The notes: generated by a model not told the origin, from the letters alone. A stretch of 64,000 bases of DNA from Rhizophagus irregularis (GCF_026210795.1 NC_089444.1:1912501-1976500), one strand, 5' to 3'; shown: positions 24,463-36,054, counted from the first letter of the stretch. Numbers and translations are program-made.

Positions 24463-24969
24463 TAAGGTTGCTTGCCAAAACCTGTTTGGCCTAATGCCGA
24501 AAGGTGAAACCTCTTATATAGTGCCGAAACGTCGAAACGCCAAAACTGCGAAACCTGTCAAAATTGCGAAACTGCCAAAACATGCCGAAACCTCTATAAT
24601 AGGTTTCTCTGTAGTTTCGGCATAGTTGATTATAAGATTTGCATATAGTTACGCCAAGTTACACCAATTAATAATATAATTTAGATGATCAAATAATCTA
24701 CAGATAAAAGATTAAACTTCAATATTTTACCGACGTCTTAGTTCTTTTAAGCTTTATCTAGTGTTAGAATTTTCATTTCTAACTCCCATATTAATATTAT
24801 GATATTACACGTTTTTACAGTTTTTTTTAAGGGGCTTATATTCATTAAAGGAAAATGCGTAACATGCATTTAATAAACCCAATTCCGTCATCTCCTTTAA
24901 CACTGAACTAAAGTTTCTTTTACTTTCTTCCATTTTCTTAATAATAAAATTAATAATAAACTGTTTCAA

Positions 24970-27270
24970 ATGACTGATCACATAGAAGATTCACCCATTA
25001 AAAAGAAAAATAGAGGAGGTCAGCCACCTAATAGCATTTGGGAAGATATTAATAAAGGAGAAGCTGTTGGTTCTGGCAAATTTGCCGCCTCTTGCAAGTA
25101 CTGTAAGAATACATGGTCACGCGGTGAAGTTTCAAAGCTCGAAGAGCATCTTTCAAACCATTGTCCAGATGCGCCAGCAGCAGTTGTTAGAAGGTATATG
25201 ATTAAAGTAATAGAACGGCAAGATAAGTTTAAGTCATCCAAAAAAAGAAAATACTCTGAAGGTCAAAGTAACATGGATGATTACCATGATTCAACAGAGC
25301 TTAACGAACAAAGATGTACATGAATTAATCGTGCATTAGTTAAATTTTTTATTGCGTGCGGAATTGCGTTTAGAGTAGTGGAACATCCCCTTTTCATCAA
25401 TTTTATAAAAGAGCTTAATGCCGGATACAATACACCAACAAGGGAAGTATTAGTAAATCAACTACTTGAACGTGAATTAGCTCAAGTGAACTTCAAAGTT
25501 AATTCTGAGCTTGAAAAGGAAACGAATTTAACGTTAGGTTTGTTAAATTAAATAGGCTATCATACGTCATTTTTATTTAATCTTACTTACTATATAATAT
25601 TAATTTATAATTTAGCCTTTGATGGTTGGACGTCTGGTACACATCGTTCAATTTGGAACTTCATTGTAATGACTCCGTCGTGTAAAGAATATCTTTATCA
25701 ACTTTCTGATTTGTCTGAAAATTCGCACACTGCAGAATATCTAGTTACGGTAATTGAAAAGGTTATAGAAGGTATTGGAGAAGATCGAATATGTGCTGTA
25801 GTTTCTGATAATGCGGCCAATGTTCGTAATGCACAAAAAATTATACATGAGAATCATCCAAAGATTGAAAATGTGCGATGCGTTACACATTCTATCAATT
25901 TAATTGCATGCGACATCATCAAGGAGAAGTTTGGAAAACGTTTATTAAAACGTGTTAATATTTTGAAAACCTTTTTTAGAAGTTCTCATCAGGCTAATGC
26001 AAAACTTACTCAAATAATTAAAGAAAAAGGAATTAGTGGAGGAGGATTAAAATTATATTGCAAGACATGCTGGACTACTGCTAGTGAATCCATAAATTCA
26101 GTAATAAATTTGGAATCAGCACTAGAAGAAATGGCCAGCGATCATGATAAAGTGCTAACAAATGATAAAATAAAACTGATTATTCAATCGAGAAATTTTT
26201 TTTCAAATTTACGAGTTCTTGGATTTGTTCTGGATCCTCTAAGAAAAGCGGTACTTTCATTAGAATCGAGAAGAGCTACACTTGCAGATTGTTTCCTGAG
26301 CTTGGCAAGACTTGCAGGTACATTAAAAAAGTTACCCAAATCATTAAATCCTGCATTCCGAAGTCATTGTATCAAAGTAATAAATAAAAGATTTGATGAG
26401 TTCGATGATGATAAGTATATTACTTGTTTTTTTATGGATCCCAGATTTAGAAACGCGCCACTTAAAAAATGCGCCCTCATGAGAATTATCAAATGTGCAG
26501 CTTCAATCGGGAAAAATTTAGGTTTTGACCGTTACGAAGCTGAAACTTTATGTGATCAAATACAGAAATATATTAATGAGCAAGAGCCATTTGACCTAGA
26601 TATCGGTTTTGCTAAAGATAATCATGTGAATTGGTGGAAATATATTAATACCGAACCAGAACCAGATGCCCTGCCAAGAATTGCAAGTTATCTATTTGCA
26701 ATATGTCCTAACTCAGCAACTTGCGAACGTGGATTTTCGACTTTAGGATGGCTATTTCATAAACGTCGCTTAAATCTTAATGTGGATAAACTAGAATCCA
26801 TGTGCAAATTAATTTTGTATTGGAAATCCAATTCAAAAACTGAACTTGGATTTTATGGAATTGATCAAAAAAAGAATACTCGTCTTAGTGATGATGAGAT
26901 CAATATACGTATTGCAGAAGCTTTTGCAGAAGATGACAATGAGGAATATAATGAGGAGCAAGCTTCTACTCAGAGATTAACTACAAGCGGCGAAACAATA
27001 CCCGAAGACAATTGCCGTGTAGTAATCGAAAGTCTATGGATTGATCAATTTGTTAATTTATCGCATGATTCAATTACTAGTGAAATCGGCGATATTCCAA
27101 GAGATATATTGGATGATTCAGATGAAAATAATGCGGAAGATGATGAAGTTGATGATAGTGGTAATAACAAGAGACCCAGAGAAGTTGACTATGATTATGA
27201 TATAGATAATGTATTAGGTATGGATGACGGTGATAATAATGATGATAATTATGATGATAATGAGGAATAA
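24970..27270 (+). pseudogene. hAT transposase, one in-frame TGA
   Basis: Two exons (24970-25537 and 25616-27270) form a 740-codon frame with a single stop, TGA at 25321-25323 (codon 118). The N-terminus has a BED-type zinc finger (C42, C45, H60, H64/C65). The catalytic part shows FDGWTSG, AVVSDNAANVRNA and CVTHSINL; near the C-terminus lies the hAT dimerisation block with CPNSATCERGFSTLGWLFHKRR. After that comes a long acidic Asp/Asn tail. The stop falls between the finger and the catalytic core, where the older copy at 53 kb reads straight through. CGA to TGA would explain it. Apart from this codon the gene looks intact. TGA is a normal stop elsewhere (60310-60312), so reassignment is unlikely. 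Confidence 0.93.
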
Positions 27271-27932
27271 TAATAATGAGAAATAATTACAATAGTTAAT
27301 CCAATGAGAATTAATTCTAATATCATGTAATTTAAATAATGATACTATTTAGGAAATAAATGATGTAATTATGCAGGGCAAAATATTCGCGATCAAAGTC
27401 CAGTTAACATATAATTATGCAGGCAATGCAGGCAATTGTAATTTTATATTATATTTTAAAACATTGCCATTTAATTAAGGAATAAGGATAAGCATATTAT
27501 ATTTTAAAAATAGTGCAATTTAATTAAGGAATAAAAATAAGCATATTATATTTTAAAAATAGTGCAATTTAATTAAGGAATAAGGATAAGCATATTATAT
27601 TAGAATCAATAAGTTTTAAGGACTTCGTTAATTAAATTTATTACATTAGATCAATAAATTTTAAGAACTGCGTTACAAAAAAAAATTTAGAACTGCGTTA
27701 ATTAAATTTATTACATTAGAATCAAAACTGTGTTTATTTTGTTACAAATACTTTAATTATGTAGAATGTTATTATGTTCGTCAGTTCATGTTTTAAACAT
27801 TATAACGAATTTTAAAATTATTATAAATATTATGAAATTTGAATTTTTTTTTCGCAATTCAAAACCAAATTGTATTTTAATTTTCAAATTGTATTTAATT
27901 TTCAAGTTACGTAAAAATCATAAAAATAAAAA
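27271..27932. repeat. Tandem repeat between the two hAT genes
   Basis: About three copies of a roughly 57-bp unit containing GGAATAAGGATAAGCATATT and AATAGTGCAATTTAATTAAG at about 27455-27610, then two weaker copies of a TTAATTAAATTTATTACATT unit (27620-27725). It separates the transposase stop from the start of the second hAT gene. No gene. Confidence 0.75.
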
Positions 27933-28399
27933 ATGGCAGCATTAGTACCTTTTGTCCCACCGCCACCACCAGTATTCCAATGGACGATTAACGCAGCTAG
28001 GCAATTAATCGCGGAACGAAGAAACTTACATCAGCAATTCGAAAGAATTGCAAACCGTCATCATGTAAATGCATGAATCAGGAAGTCACGGGAAAAATGT
28101 TCATCAAATATACATCGGTCATTTGATGTACATCATAAAGAAATGCTGAACATCGGACCCTGCAATGTACTACCGATGTCACAACATTCGATATTCATCA
28201 CCAAATCAAAGATGTTCATTGCCCGTACATTACGATATACATTATTTTACATCATATCAATCTTTTATTATTTATGTTAATATGTCAATGTTAAATGTTA
28301 TTGAATAACAAATTATTTTATTAAATTACATTATAACAATCTATACTAAAGCTATATTAATCTAATTAATCCTATTAAAAATAACAACGTTTCTATAAA

Positions 28400-30960
28400 A
28401 AAGAAAAAAAATGGCAAAGCTTCACAAAGAAATTCACCATTTTCAAATTCTAACATTTCTAATTGAATCCCTTGAAACCTACAAAAAAAAACAAAGAAAA
28501 AGAAAATTTAGTATTTCTGTTAAAGAAAATGAAAAAAAAGATGGTAAGCTTCGCAACGAAACTTACCACTTAAATTAATTCAACTGAATACTCCGGAGGA
28601 CCCACAAAAAAAAGTTTTGAAGTTATTTTTCAAACTGATTTTATCCAGGAAGTACAACCTACAATAAAAAGATAAAAAAAAATATTAATAAAAAAAAATA
28701 ATTTAAAAGAAAAAGTTTCGAAGAGAAACTTCGAAACTTGCCTGAAAAGCCGATCCAAATCTCGAAAATGATTCCTACAAAATAGACAAAAGAAGAAATG
28801 GTTAGTTTCTTCAAAACATACCAAAAAAAATTTAAAAGAAAAGTTTTGAAAGTAAACTAAACTTTCGAAACTTACCAATCATATCGTCTAAAATCTGGAA
28901 ACCTGCAAAAAAAAGAAAAAAAATCAATAAATTAAAAAGTTTCAAAAGTAAACTAACTTTCGAAACTTACCGATAATATCCATTCAGGATCTTCTTCCCC
29001 TTTCCCCATTTCTTATCTTAAAGCAAAGCCCGGTTTCATGTTCAAATGGCATCCTTCTATACGTCCTATAAACAAAATAACGAAAAGAAACTGCTTAAAG
29101 GATCAACGTAACAAGTGTATGCTCCATTAATGTAATGACATGTTTCAAAAGAATTTTATGACGAACATATCCTTTAAATTTGAATTGAATAAAGGATCTA
29201 TCACTGTGGCTAGCCTCATTAAATAATTTGTATTGTCCAGCTGATTATCGATAAATGTTTTCCATCATGGTAACTTTGGTATCCAAAGGTTGTATTAAAC
29301 CACCAGTAATTAAAAAGGGTGAAGCACCAAGTTTCATAAATTAAAGAAACCCCCCTTTCCCGTTTATTATCCTAAATCCAGTTTCTTACACGTCCTACAA
29401 AAAAAATAATGAAAAGAAACGTTAGTTCGTTTCTCATATTTAAAGTAACAAAAAATTCTCCCTTTCCCCATTTCTTACCTAAAGTCCGGTTTCGTATTCA
29501 AGAGCTGGCTCGAGCTGGACTTGAACTTTACCTAAAAAAAAGAGAAAGATGGCGTTAATGATGTTTTATAACGCCATTACACAGCCACACACTCACCAAA
29601 CAACACCTACCGCATATTCCATAGCCAGAAACCTAAAAAAATAAAAGAAAATTGGCATTAGCTAGTATTGTTTCAAATGCCATTATACAACCACACACTC
29701 TCTAAACTATACCAACCAATGTGCAGTAATTCTTGCTGATTATAAGGAAGGTGAAGGTGCTCCGAATTTATATCCAAAAAATCCTCGTGAGAAAGTTAAG
29801 GTTAATTAATCCACTAGCCGGAAACCTGAAAAATAAAAAAAAATGCGTTAATGGGGTTCCATAACGCAATTTCATAACCATACTATTCATATAATACACT
29901 ACCTACTGAGGAAAGGCCGAAGAACTAAAAAATAAAAACAAAATTGCGTCAGTATTGTTCCATATCGCAATTTTATAACCATACTGTACACTACGTACCG
30001 TATAACTCCAAGGAAAGGCTGAAAAACTAAAAATAAAAAAAATGTGTTGGTGTTATTCTGTAACGCAATTCATAACTGTATATTAAACTACTTACCGCAT
30101 AACTCCAAGGAAAGGCTGTTCTTGCTTTATTTCGACGGAATTCACGTCTAGAAGAATGTCCCTAAAGAAAAAAAAGAAAGGGAACGTTAGTAACGTTCCC
30201 AAATTAAAAAAAACAAGTATCCCTCCCCTTAACTTACATTTCTGTCATCCTTTTAAATAATAATAATGAATAAATTATTATTTAAAAAAGATCGGTAAAA
30301 AAAAAAATTTTTTTTTATATAAAAAGTTGATTATCAATCAACTGATCAGGATCGGTAAATCAGAATATTGGTAAGTCATATGACTGACATGAAACCGTAG
30401 TAATTAGCAGTTTAAAATTTTCTTTTTTTTCAGTTAATTTTTCTTTATTTTCTCCTTTTTCCAATAATTCGCTCTAGACTGCAGGCTATGCCTTATGTTC
30501 TTTTAGAATAGCAGGCAGGGTGACTACACTGGCTTCTCCAGTTGTGGTTGGATACATTCATGACAATGGGTTCATTAGACTTGTAGTTTATGTTTTTCTC
30601 ATTAATTTGTATGACTCCAGTCGTGTCTAATTTTAAAAATAAAAATAAAATATTACTTTATAGGACTGAGCCCGTTACGAGCCTAAACTTTTTACCTTCT
30701 CGCTACGCATTCTACAAAAAAAAAATATGAAGAGAAACATTAGTTCGTTTCTTAAATTAAAAATATCCCCTTTCCAGTTTCTTACTACCTTAAAGTCCGG
30801 TTTCACGACCAAGCTGGTGTCTTACGAAAAAAAGATAATGAAAAAAAAAGATAAAATTAAAAAAAAAATAAATAAAAAAAAATAAATTAAAAAAAGTAAC
30901 GACTAACGAGACTTACAGGTGTGAGAAAAAGGGGAGAACGAAAGGGAAGGGAAGGACGAA
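28400..30960 (-). repeat. Minus-strand array of short exon-like segments, copy 1
   Basis: About fifteen units, each a T-rich tract ending in TAG, a 20-60 nt segment, and a GTAAG-type donor. Examples in minus orientation: TTTCTTTAG before GGACATTCTTC, with GTAAGTAG after GGAGTTATGCG (about 30160-30095); TTTTTAG before TTTTTCAGCC with GTACGT after (30025-30000); CTTTTTTTTAG before GTAAAGTTC with GTAAGA after GGACTTTAG (about 29532-29480). Several are homologous to units in copy 2 at 35.7-41.3 kb. Intervening parts show near-palindromes such as GGGAACGTTACTAACGTTCC. I cannot assemble one open frame, so no protein is called. Confidence 0.55.
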
Positions 30961-31133
30961 AGGACAAGAGGATGAAGGGAAGTGAAAGAAAGGGGTTAAA
31001 GTTTTTTAGACTTTTTTTTATCAAAAAAAAAAAGATCAATCGGCAAACTGATCATGTGATACCGATTATTACTAACTGTAGTTAACTGAAATTTACTAGT
31101 TAGTAATCATATTTTTATTATAGCAAAGATATG

Positions 31134-32028
31134 TACAGTCGCGTCCGAAAGTGTTGCCCGATTACTTACAGATGAAGGCCATAATTATTAAGTCACTATG
31201 ATCATCTCGGCATCCAGTGATCAGAATTCGACAAACAAAGGCTCATTGGATTCATCTCGTCAAGACGAAGTGAATGGTGGTTGGCCTATATCTCTAGGAT
31301 CAATAGATGCCAAGATATAACTTAAAACATTCTTTACCTGAAAATTTTTCAAAACTCTAAATTTCACGAAATTGGGAATATCTCACTATCCAGTGATTCT
31401 ATTCTGACAAACAAAGACTCATTGGATTTGTCTCATTGATACACGTCGAATGGTGGCCAGTTCATACATGTAGCATCATTATATCTCAGGATAAAGGCCA
31501 AACCATCAAAAAAATGTTTTAAGGTACACCTTAGTATCTATTAACCCTAGAGATATGAGACATTCACCATTCAACTCATCTTGACGAGACGAATCCAATG
31601 AGCCTTTGTTCATCGAATTCTGATCACTGGATGCCAAGATAATCACAGGTTTCCAGATGATTATATCCTTTATCTTTAGGCCAAAAATAAGCTAAAATTA
31701 AATAAAATTGCAACTACTAATTTTCCAACAAATTTATTTGGTTTAAACCAAGTAGAGAACATTTAAAAATGAACCAATATATTATCCAGAAGTGTGTCCC
31801 TCTCCCAAGAGCTGTAGGCGAATTTAAAGCTATATTAAAGAAAAAATAAAAATTTAAATAGTTCTGTTTTTGAGAAGGTTGCCACCCTGGCATTATGAAA
31901 ATTTGATTTAGTATGAGAAACAAACTAGGTATGAATATTTTACTAATGTATACACTAGTGAAAAAATACAGATATTTTTGCTTTTGTCTTCATTTTCAAA
32001 TCGGGCGTCACTTTCGGACGCGACTGTA
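31134..32028. mobile_element. Tc1/mariner-like MITE nested in copy 1
   Basis: The ends TACAGTCGCGTCCGAAAGTG are perfect inverted repeats over 20 bp, continuing to GCCCGAT with small gaps. TA at both ends is the expected target. The 895-bp interior carries the palindromic module twice in opposite orientation (31235-31275 and 31565-31610) and the GGCATCCAGTGATC module at 31210 and 31620. No transposase. Confidence 0.88.
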
Positions 32029-33045
32029 CATTGAATATTTATTATTAAATGCTGCACATCATGATAAAAATTCATTGATGATGTTCATTAACGTTAAATA
32101 TTACACGTACATTTAAAATAATGAAAATTACGATGTAAATGATTTGCAAAAATATACATGTGATGAACATTTTTCCCGTGACTTCCTGATGTGGACAATA
32201 ATAGCAAATAGGGTGTTCGTTGTAACGGGATTTGCAGTGACACCCAGGCAATGCCAAACAAAATGAAATGCCCTCAAACGAGGTTATGAAAACCTCAGTA
32301 GGATAATAAATAATAATGATGACGACATTCCTATTATAAGCCCAAATAGTTTCGATAGAGCGTATTTTGTTGATATGAACGATGAATTCTGGTTACAAAC
32401 CGGTAATTATTATTAATTATTATTTTAAATTAATTTTATTTAGGCAATTCATTCAATTCATTAATATTTTTATTGGATTTTAGATCTGTTTAGATGAGAG
32501 TATTGACGGCAGCATGCTGCGCATGATCGACGTCAATATGAATATAGATTGCGAAGGGAAAAAAGAAGGTCGCGATCTAGGTCTCGATCAAGAAGTAGAT
32601 CAAGAAGTAGAGATAGAAGACGAGATAGAAGTAGAGATAGAAGACGAGATAGAAGTAAAGATAGAAAACGGGACAGAAGTAGAGATAGGAGAAGAGGTAG
32701 AAGCAGGTCCCCACATAGAAGATAAAGATATTATTAAATTTTAATTTTTATTATATTTTTAATCGTATATTTTATTAGTTTAATATTAAATATTATAAAA
32801 TAAATATTTACATATAAAAAATCATATTGTCTTTATTCTTATAAATTGTTTAAATGCCGAAACTCTAATTAAATCATATAGAAAGTATTGCCGAAACGCC
32901 GAAACAGTTTCGGCAAGTTACGGCAATTTCGCGATTTTGATAGGTTTCGCAGTTTCGGCATTTCTTAATGATTTCGCGAAACTAGTTTCGGCAGTTTCGC
33001 GTACGCCATTCTGCCGAAACCCTCTAGTTTCGGCAAGCAACCTTA

Positions 33046-33053
33046 GACTCTGT
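33046..33053. repeat. hAT target site duplication, right copy
   Basis: GACTCTGT, matching 24455-24462. Confidence 0.95.
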
Positions 33054-33816
33054 ATCTACTGAACTGACCTACAAAAAAAGAAAAAGAATTCTGAAGGCGT
33101 TATCCTACAAGAAAAAAAATCCTGAAACATCATCCTGCAAGAAAGTACCAATCTGCCAAAAAAAGAAAAAGGATCCCGAAACGTCCTACAAAAAAAGGGG
33201 GTTCTGACTGACAAAAAGAAAAAAAATTAAAAAAAGAGGGGAATAATTTGAGAAAATTTTAAGAAAATGGGGAATAAAAGAATATAGACTTCAGCTTTCA
33301 GCTTTAAAGTAAGTATTTGCGCTATTTTTTATTTCTTTTTTTTTGATTTAGGAACGCTACTAACGTTCCTTTTCCTTTCTTTTTCTTTAGGAATGAACTT
33401 AAATATTACTGGACTTAAGATTTCGGTTTTGGAGTTGTTTTTGTTTCTTTTTCTTTAGGGACAGACTTGGACTCCAGATTTTGGCTTTGAAGTGAATATT
33501 TGCATTTGTTTTTTTGTTTCTTTTTGATTTTTTTTTGATTTAGAAACGCTACTAACATTTCTTTTCTTTCTTTTTCTTTAGGAATGAACTCAGATATTAC
33601 TGGACTCAAGATTTCAGTTTGGAGTGAGTATTTGTGTTGTTTATTGTTTCTTTTTCTTTTTTTATTCAGAACACTACTAATGTTCTTTTTCTTTCTTTTT
33701 CTTTAGGGACGGACTTGGACTCCAAATTTTGGCTTTAAAGTGAGTATTTGCATTTGTTTTTTTGTTTGTTTTTTGTTTTTTTTTGATTTGAGAATACTAC
33801 TAACATTTCTGATCTG
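33054..33816. repeat. Array of short exon-like segments, right part with plus-strand units
   Basis: 33054-33240 continues the minus-strand array interrupted at 24462. From 33360 the polarity changes: on the plus strand TTTCTTTTTCTTTAG is followed by segments with GTGA(G/A)TATTTG donors. Segments: 33391 to about 33433, 33459-33491 (33 nt), 33582-33623 (42 nt) and 33707-33739 (33 nt). The two 33-nt segments are near copies and translate to GQTWTPDFGFE and GRTWTPNFGFK in one phase. The intervals contain short inverted repeats like AACGCTACTAACGTT. No complete gene can be built. Confidence 0.55.
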
Positions 33817-34130
33817 ATCTTTGATTTTTGCATTTTTATTTTATCTTTGGAATGTGATTACCTTTGATCTTATCCTTGATTTTTGCGTTTTTTATTGATC
33901 TTTGTATTCTTTATCTTTGGGATGTGATTCCCTTTGATCTTATCCTTGATTTTCATGTTTTTTATTAATCTTTGTGTTCTTTATCTTTGGGATGTGATTC
34001 CCCTTTGATCTTATCCTTGATTTTCACGTTTTTTATTGATCTTTGTGTTCTTTAGCTTTGGGATGTGATTACCCTTTAATCCTTTAATCTTATCCTTGAT
34101 TTTCACGTTTTTATTGATCTTTATGTTCAT
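33817..34130. repeat. 70-bp tandem repeat
   Basis: About four copies of a unit starting CCTTTGATCTTATCCTTGAT at 33861, 33931, 34002 and 34073, each containing CTTTATCTTTGGGATGTGAT. Probably an extension of the intron-like part of the array. Confidence 0.9.
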
Positions 34131-34676
34131 AGGCAAAAAATAAAAGAGCATAACAAAAATAGTTTGAAGTTACCACTGGTGATCTTTAGCAAAACTCAAA
34201 GAATAAATAAAAAATAATTTTTTTTTAAAAATTTTTAAGTAATAAAATTGAAAAGTGCGTATTACTATAAATATACGGAATTGTTATACAGACTGTAAGC
34301 AGATTTATCCCTAACTGTTAACATAGTTAACAGGTGAATACTAATTTAATTAAAAAAATCAGGTGATTTCACATCCTATAAAAATTTAATTAAAAAATCA
34401 GGTGATTTCACATTCTATAAAAATTTAATTGTAAATCAGGTGATTTCACTTGAAAAAAAATAGTCAGTAATTCATTTATATAAAAAATTTTATCATCTGT
34501 TATTATTATATGATATTTAATAAAATGACCCATACATCTCAAAAAAATTATTAAATATTTGGACATTGTAAGGCATAATGACGCATTTTTTAAAATTTCT
34601 TTCTCTTTTTTTACCAGCTTAAGTTGCTACAACTCTCTTTTCATTTTCATTATTAGTAATATTAGTTATATCTCAT
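34131..34676. other. Spacer with a 43-bp tandem repeat
   Basis: No gene. At 34355-34455 the word AATCAGGTGATTTCACATCC occurs three times with about 43-bp spacing, each followed by TATAAAAATTTAATT. A single related word lies at 23262 in the same orientation. Confidence 0.7.
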
Positions 34677-35133
34677 AGGTCGAAAAGTGAAAAATCAGGT
34701 ATCAAACAGTCACCAATCGGTCACCAATCAGGTAGCTGATTGGTGACTAATTGGTAACTAATTGGCATTTTCGCCAAATACCGTCACCAATCAGGCAGTT
34801 TACTAACTTTTGATCCAGTGATCAGAAAAGAATGAAATATAGCTCATTGGAATCGTCTCAACAAGACGAATCTAATGGTAGTAAAACCGCATTTCTAGGA
34901 TTAATACGTGATGAGAAATTAAGTAAAATATAAAAATAAAAATATCTTATTTATATTTTATTTAATTTTTTATTAACTATTAATCCTAAAAATACGATTT
35001 TACTACCATTAGATTTGTCTTGTTGAGACAATTCCAATGAGCTATATTTCATTCTTTTCTGATAACTGGATCAAAAGTTAGCAAACTGCCTGATTGGTGA
35101 CTAATTGATGCCTAATTTTTCACTTTTCAATCT
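34677..35133. mobile_element. MITE with AGGTCGAAAAGTG ends
   Basis: The left end AGGTCGAAAAGTGAAAAATC pairs with AGATTGAAAAGTGAAAAATT read from the right. The interior folds back and contains the palindromic module in both orientations (34835-34880 and 34998-35045). The end resembles the element at 21561-21920. Confidence 0.8.
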
Positions 35134-35554
35134 GTGTATCTTGCATATGCTTTGCTTTCTTTTTTTGGAGTTCACCATATAATCTGTACCTATTAGGTTG
35201 TCTACCTTTATGTTGTACTCTTAATGGATCACTAATATGCATATTTTTCTGATATTCAGATAATTCTACTTTTGTATTTTCAATAAAACATTTTACTTGA
35301 TTGACGAATTCAACAACTTTATCAGTTCGAATAGCTAAATCAAGAGCTTTTTTAGCATATCCCATACCAAATTCATACTTTTGTTTAGAACTCTGCAGTT
35401 GTACAATATTAGGAGTTTGCCTAAAATTTGCAAGATATTGAAATGATCCATGCCTATAGAGCCAAAGAATGAGAAAAAGAAGAAATAAAAGTTTAAAAAA
35501 GAATGCATGATTCTTTTTTAAACTTTTGATATGTGTAATGCATGACGTAACCAT
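35120..35554 (-). pseudogene. C-terminal fragment of a transposon-type protein
   Basis: An open frame of 144 codons. After a hydrophobic N-terminal run, which is probably not part of the original protein, comes a helical stretch (KKALDLAIRTDKVVEFVNQV) and the motif ISDPLRVQHKGRQPNRYR. The D-P-x-x-V-x-x-K-G-R-P pattern is common at the C-terminus of MULE/FAR1-like and similar transposon proteins. The last residues run into the neighbouring MITE. It looks like a remnant; identity is uncertain. Confidence 0.4.
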
Positions 35555-36023
35555 TCGATCAGCATGAGACTAATGTCTAATTGTAAATCATTGCTAATTG
35601 AGGTTGAATTTTTTAATTTTATTCGAATATAGGCTGAATTTTACTAAGGCCGAATATTCATTTTTCAACTAGTGTAAATCTATACTAATCTAATTAATTC
35701 AAAAATATTAGCTAAATGTTTTTAGGCTTCGTAATAAAACTTACCACTTTTAAATTAACTAAATACTCTAAAACAAAGTAAAGTTTTGAAGTTATTTTTT
35801 AAAACTTACCAATCTTCGTATCTAGGAAATACAACCTACAATAAAAAGATAAAAGTATTAATAAAAAAAAAATTAATTTAATTAAAAAGTTTTGAAGTAA
35901 AATTTTGAAACTTACAAATCCGTTAAAATTTGTATATACTTATGAATCTTGACCTTCTTTTTCCATTCTTTGAAAACCCACCTGAGATCTAAAAAAAAGA
36001 AAAAGAACAGTTAGTATTGATTC

Positions 36024-36054
<31 letters not shown>

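Larger units (their letters stand above)
28077..32190. mobile_element. TIR element (ATCAGGAAGTCACGGG ends), copy 1
   Basis: The left end ATCAGGAAGTCACGGGAAAA is matched by the exact reverse complement at the right end; the inverted repeat extends about 29 bp. The same right end recurs at 41799. No target duplication longer than AT is seen. Subterminal DNA repeats the word ATGTTCAT/ATGAACAT many times. The body is an array of exon-like segments on the minus strand (28400-30960), a purine-rich tract (30930-31010) and a nested MITE (31134-32028). No transposase is visible, so it is non-autonomous or uses its spliced product. It breaks the hAT accessory gene. Confidence 0.85.
27933..32725 (+). 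pseudogene. hAT accessory gene: Myb/SANT-like DNA-binding domain plus RS domain, split by an insertion
   Basis: The left part (27933-28076) reads MAALVPFVPPPPPVFQWTIN then ARQLIAERRNLHQQFER. After the insertion at 28077-32190 the frame continues at 32192 with WTIIANRVFVVTGFAVTPRQ, CQTK, then TGA where a conserved Trp is expected, then NALKRGYENLSRI. This is the usual pattern of a Myb/SANT-like (trihelix/MADF) domain. An intron (32403-32483, GTAATT...TTTTAG) joins to an exon in the same frame that runs through two more TGA codons (32495, 32504) into an RS domain of alternating Arg/Ser and Arg/Asp, ending at TAA 32723-32725. RS domains are known from splicing factors; their use in a transposon protein is unexpected. 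The split and three TGA codons make this copy inactive. Confidence 0.78.
24463..33045 (+). mobile_element. Complete hAT transposon (8.6 kb, two genes, one nested insertion)
   Basis: The terminal inverted repeat is TAAGGTTGCTTGCC, perfect over 14 bp at both ends, and the 8-bp target duplication GACTCTGT is perfect, the size made by hAT transposases. Subterminal DNA at both ends (24475-24660 and 32855-33040) is dense in GCCGAAAC/GTTTCGGC words, probable transposase-binding sites. It carries a BED-finger hAT transposase and a second gene coding a Myb/SANT-like plus RS-rich protein, both on the plus strand. The second gene is split by a 4.1-kb TIR element at 28077-32190. Without that insertion the element would be about 4.5 kb. 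Perfect ends suggest a fairly recent insertion. Confidence 0.93.

Noticed and set aside
24970-32725. TGA as a sense codon in the hAT genes
   Set aside because: TGA is the natural stop of the SANT gene at 60310-60312, so mutation is the simpler reading.
32514-32744. Acidic Glu/Ile repeat protein read over the RS-coding exon
   Set aside because: It is the alternate frame of the RS repeat; the RS frame is the one continuous with the Myb/SANT-like domain.
23262-34455. Direct CAGGTGATTT words at both sides as long terminal repeats of a retrotransposon
   Set aside because: The words are short and the right side is itself a tandem repeat; no gag, pol or primer site lies between them.
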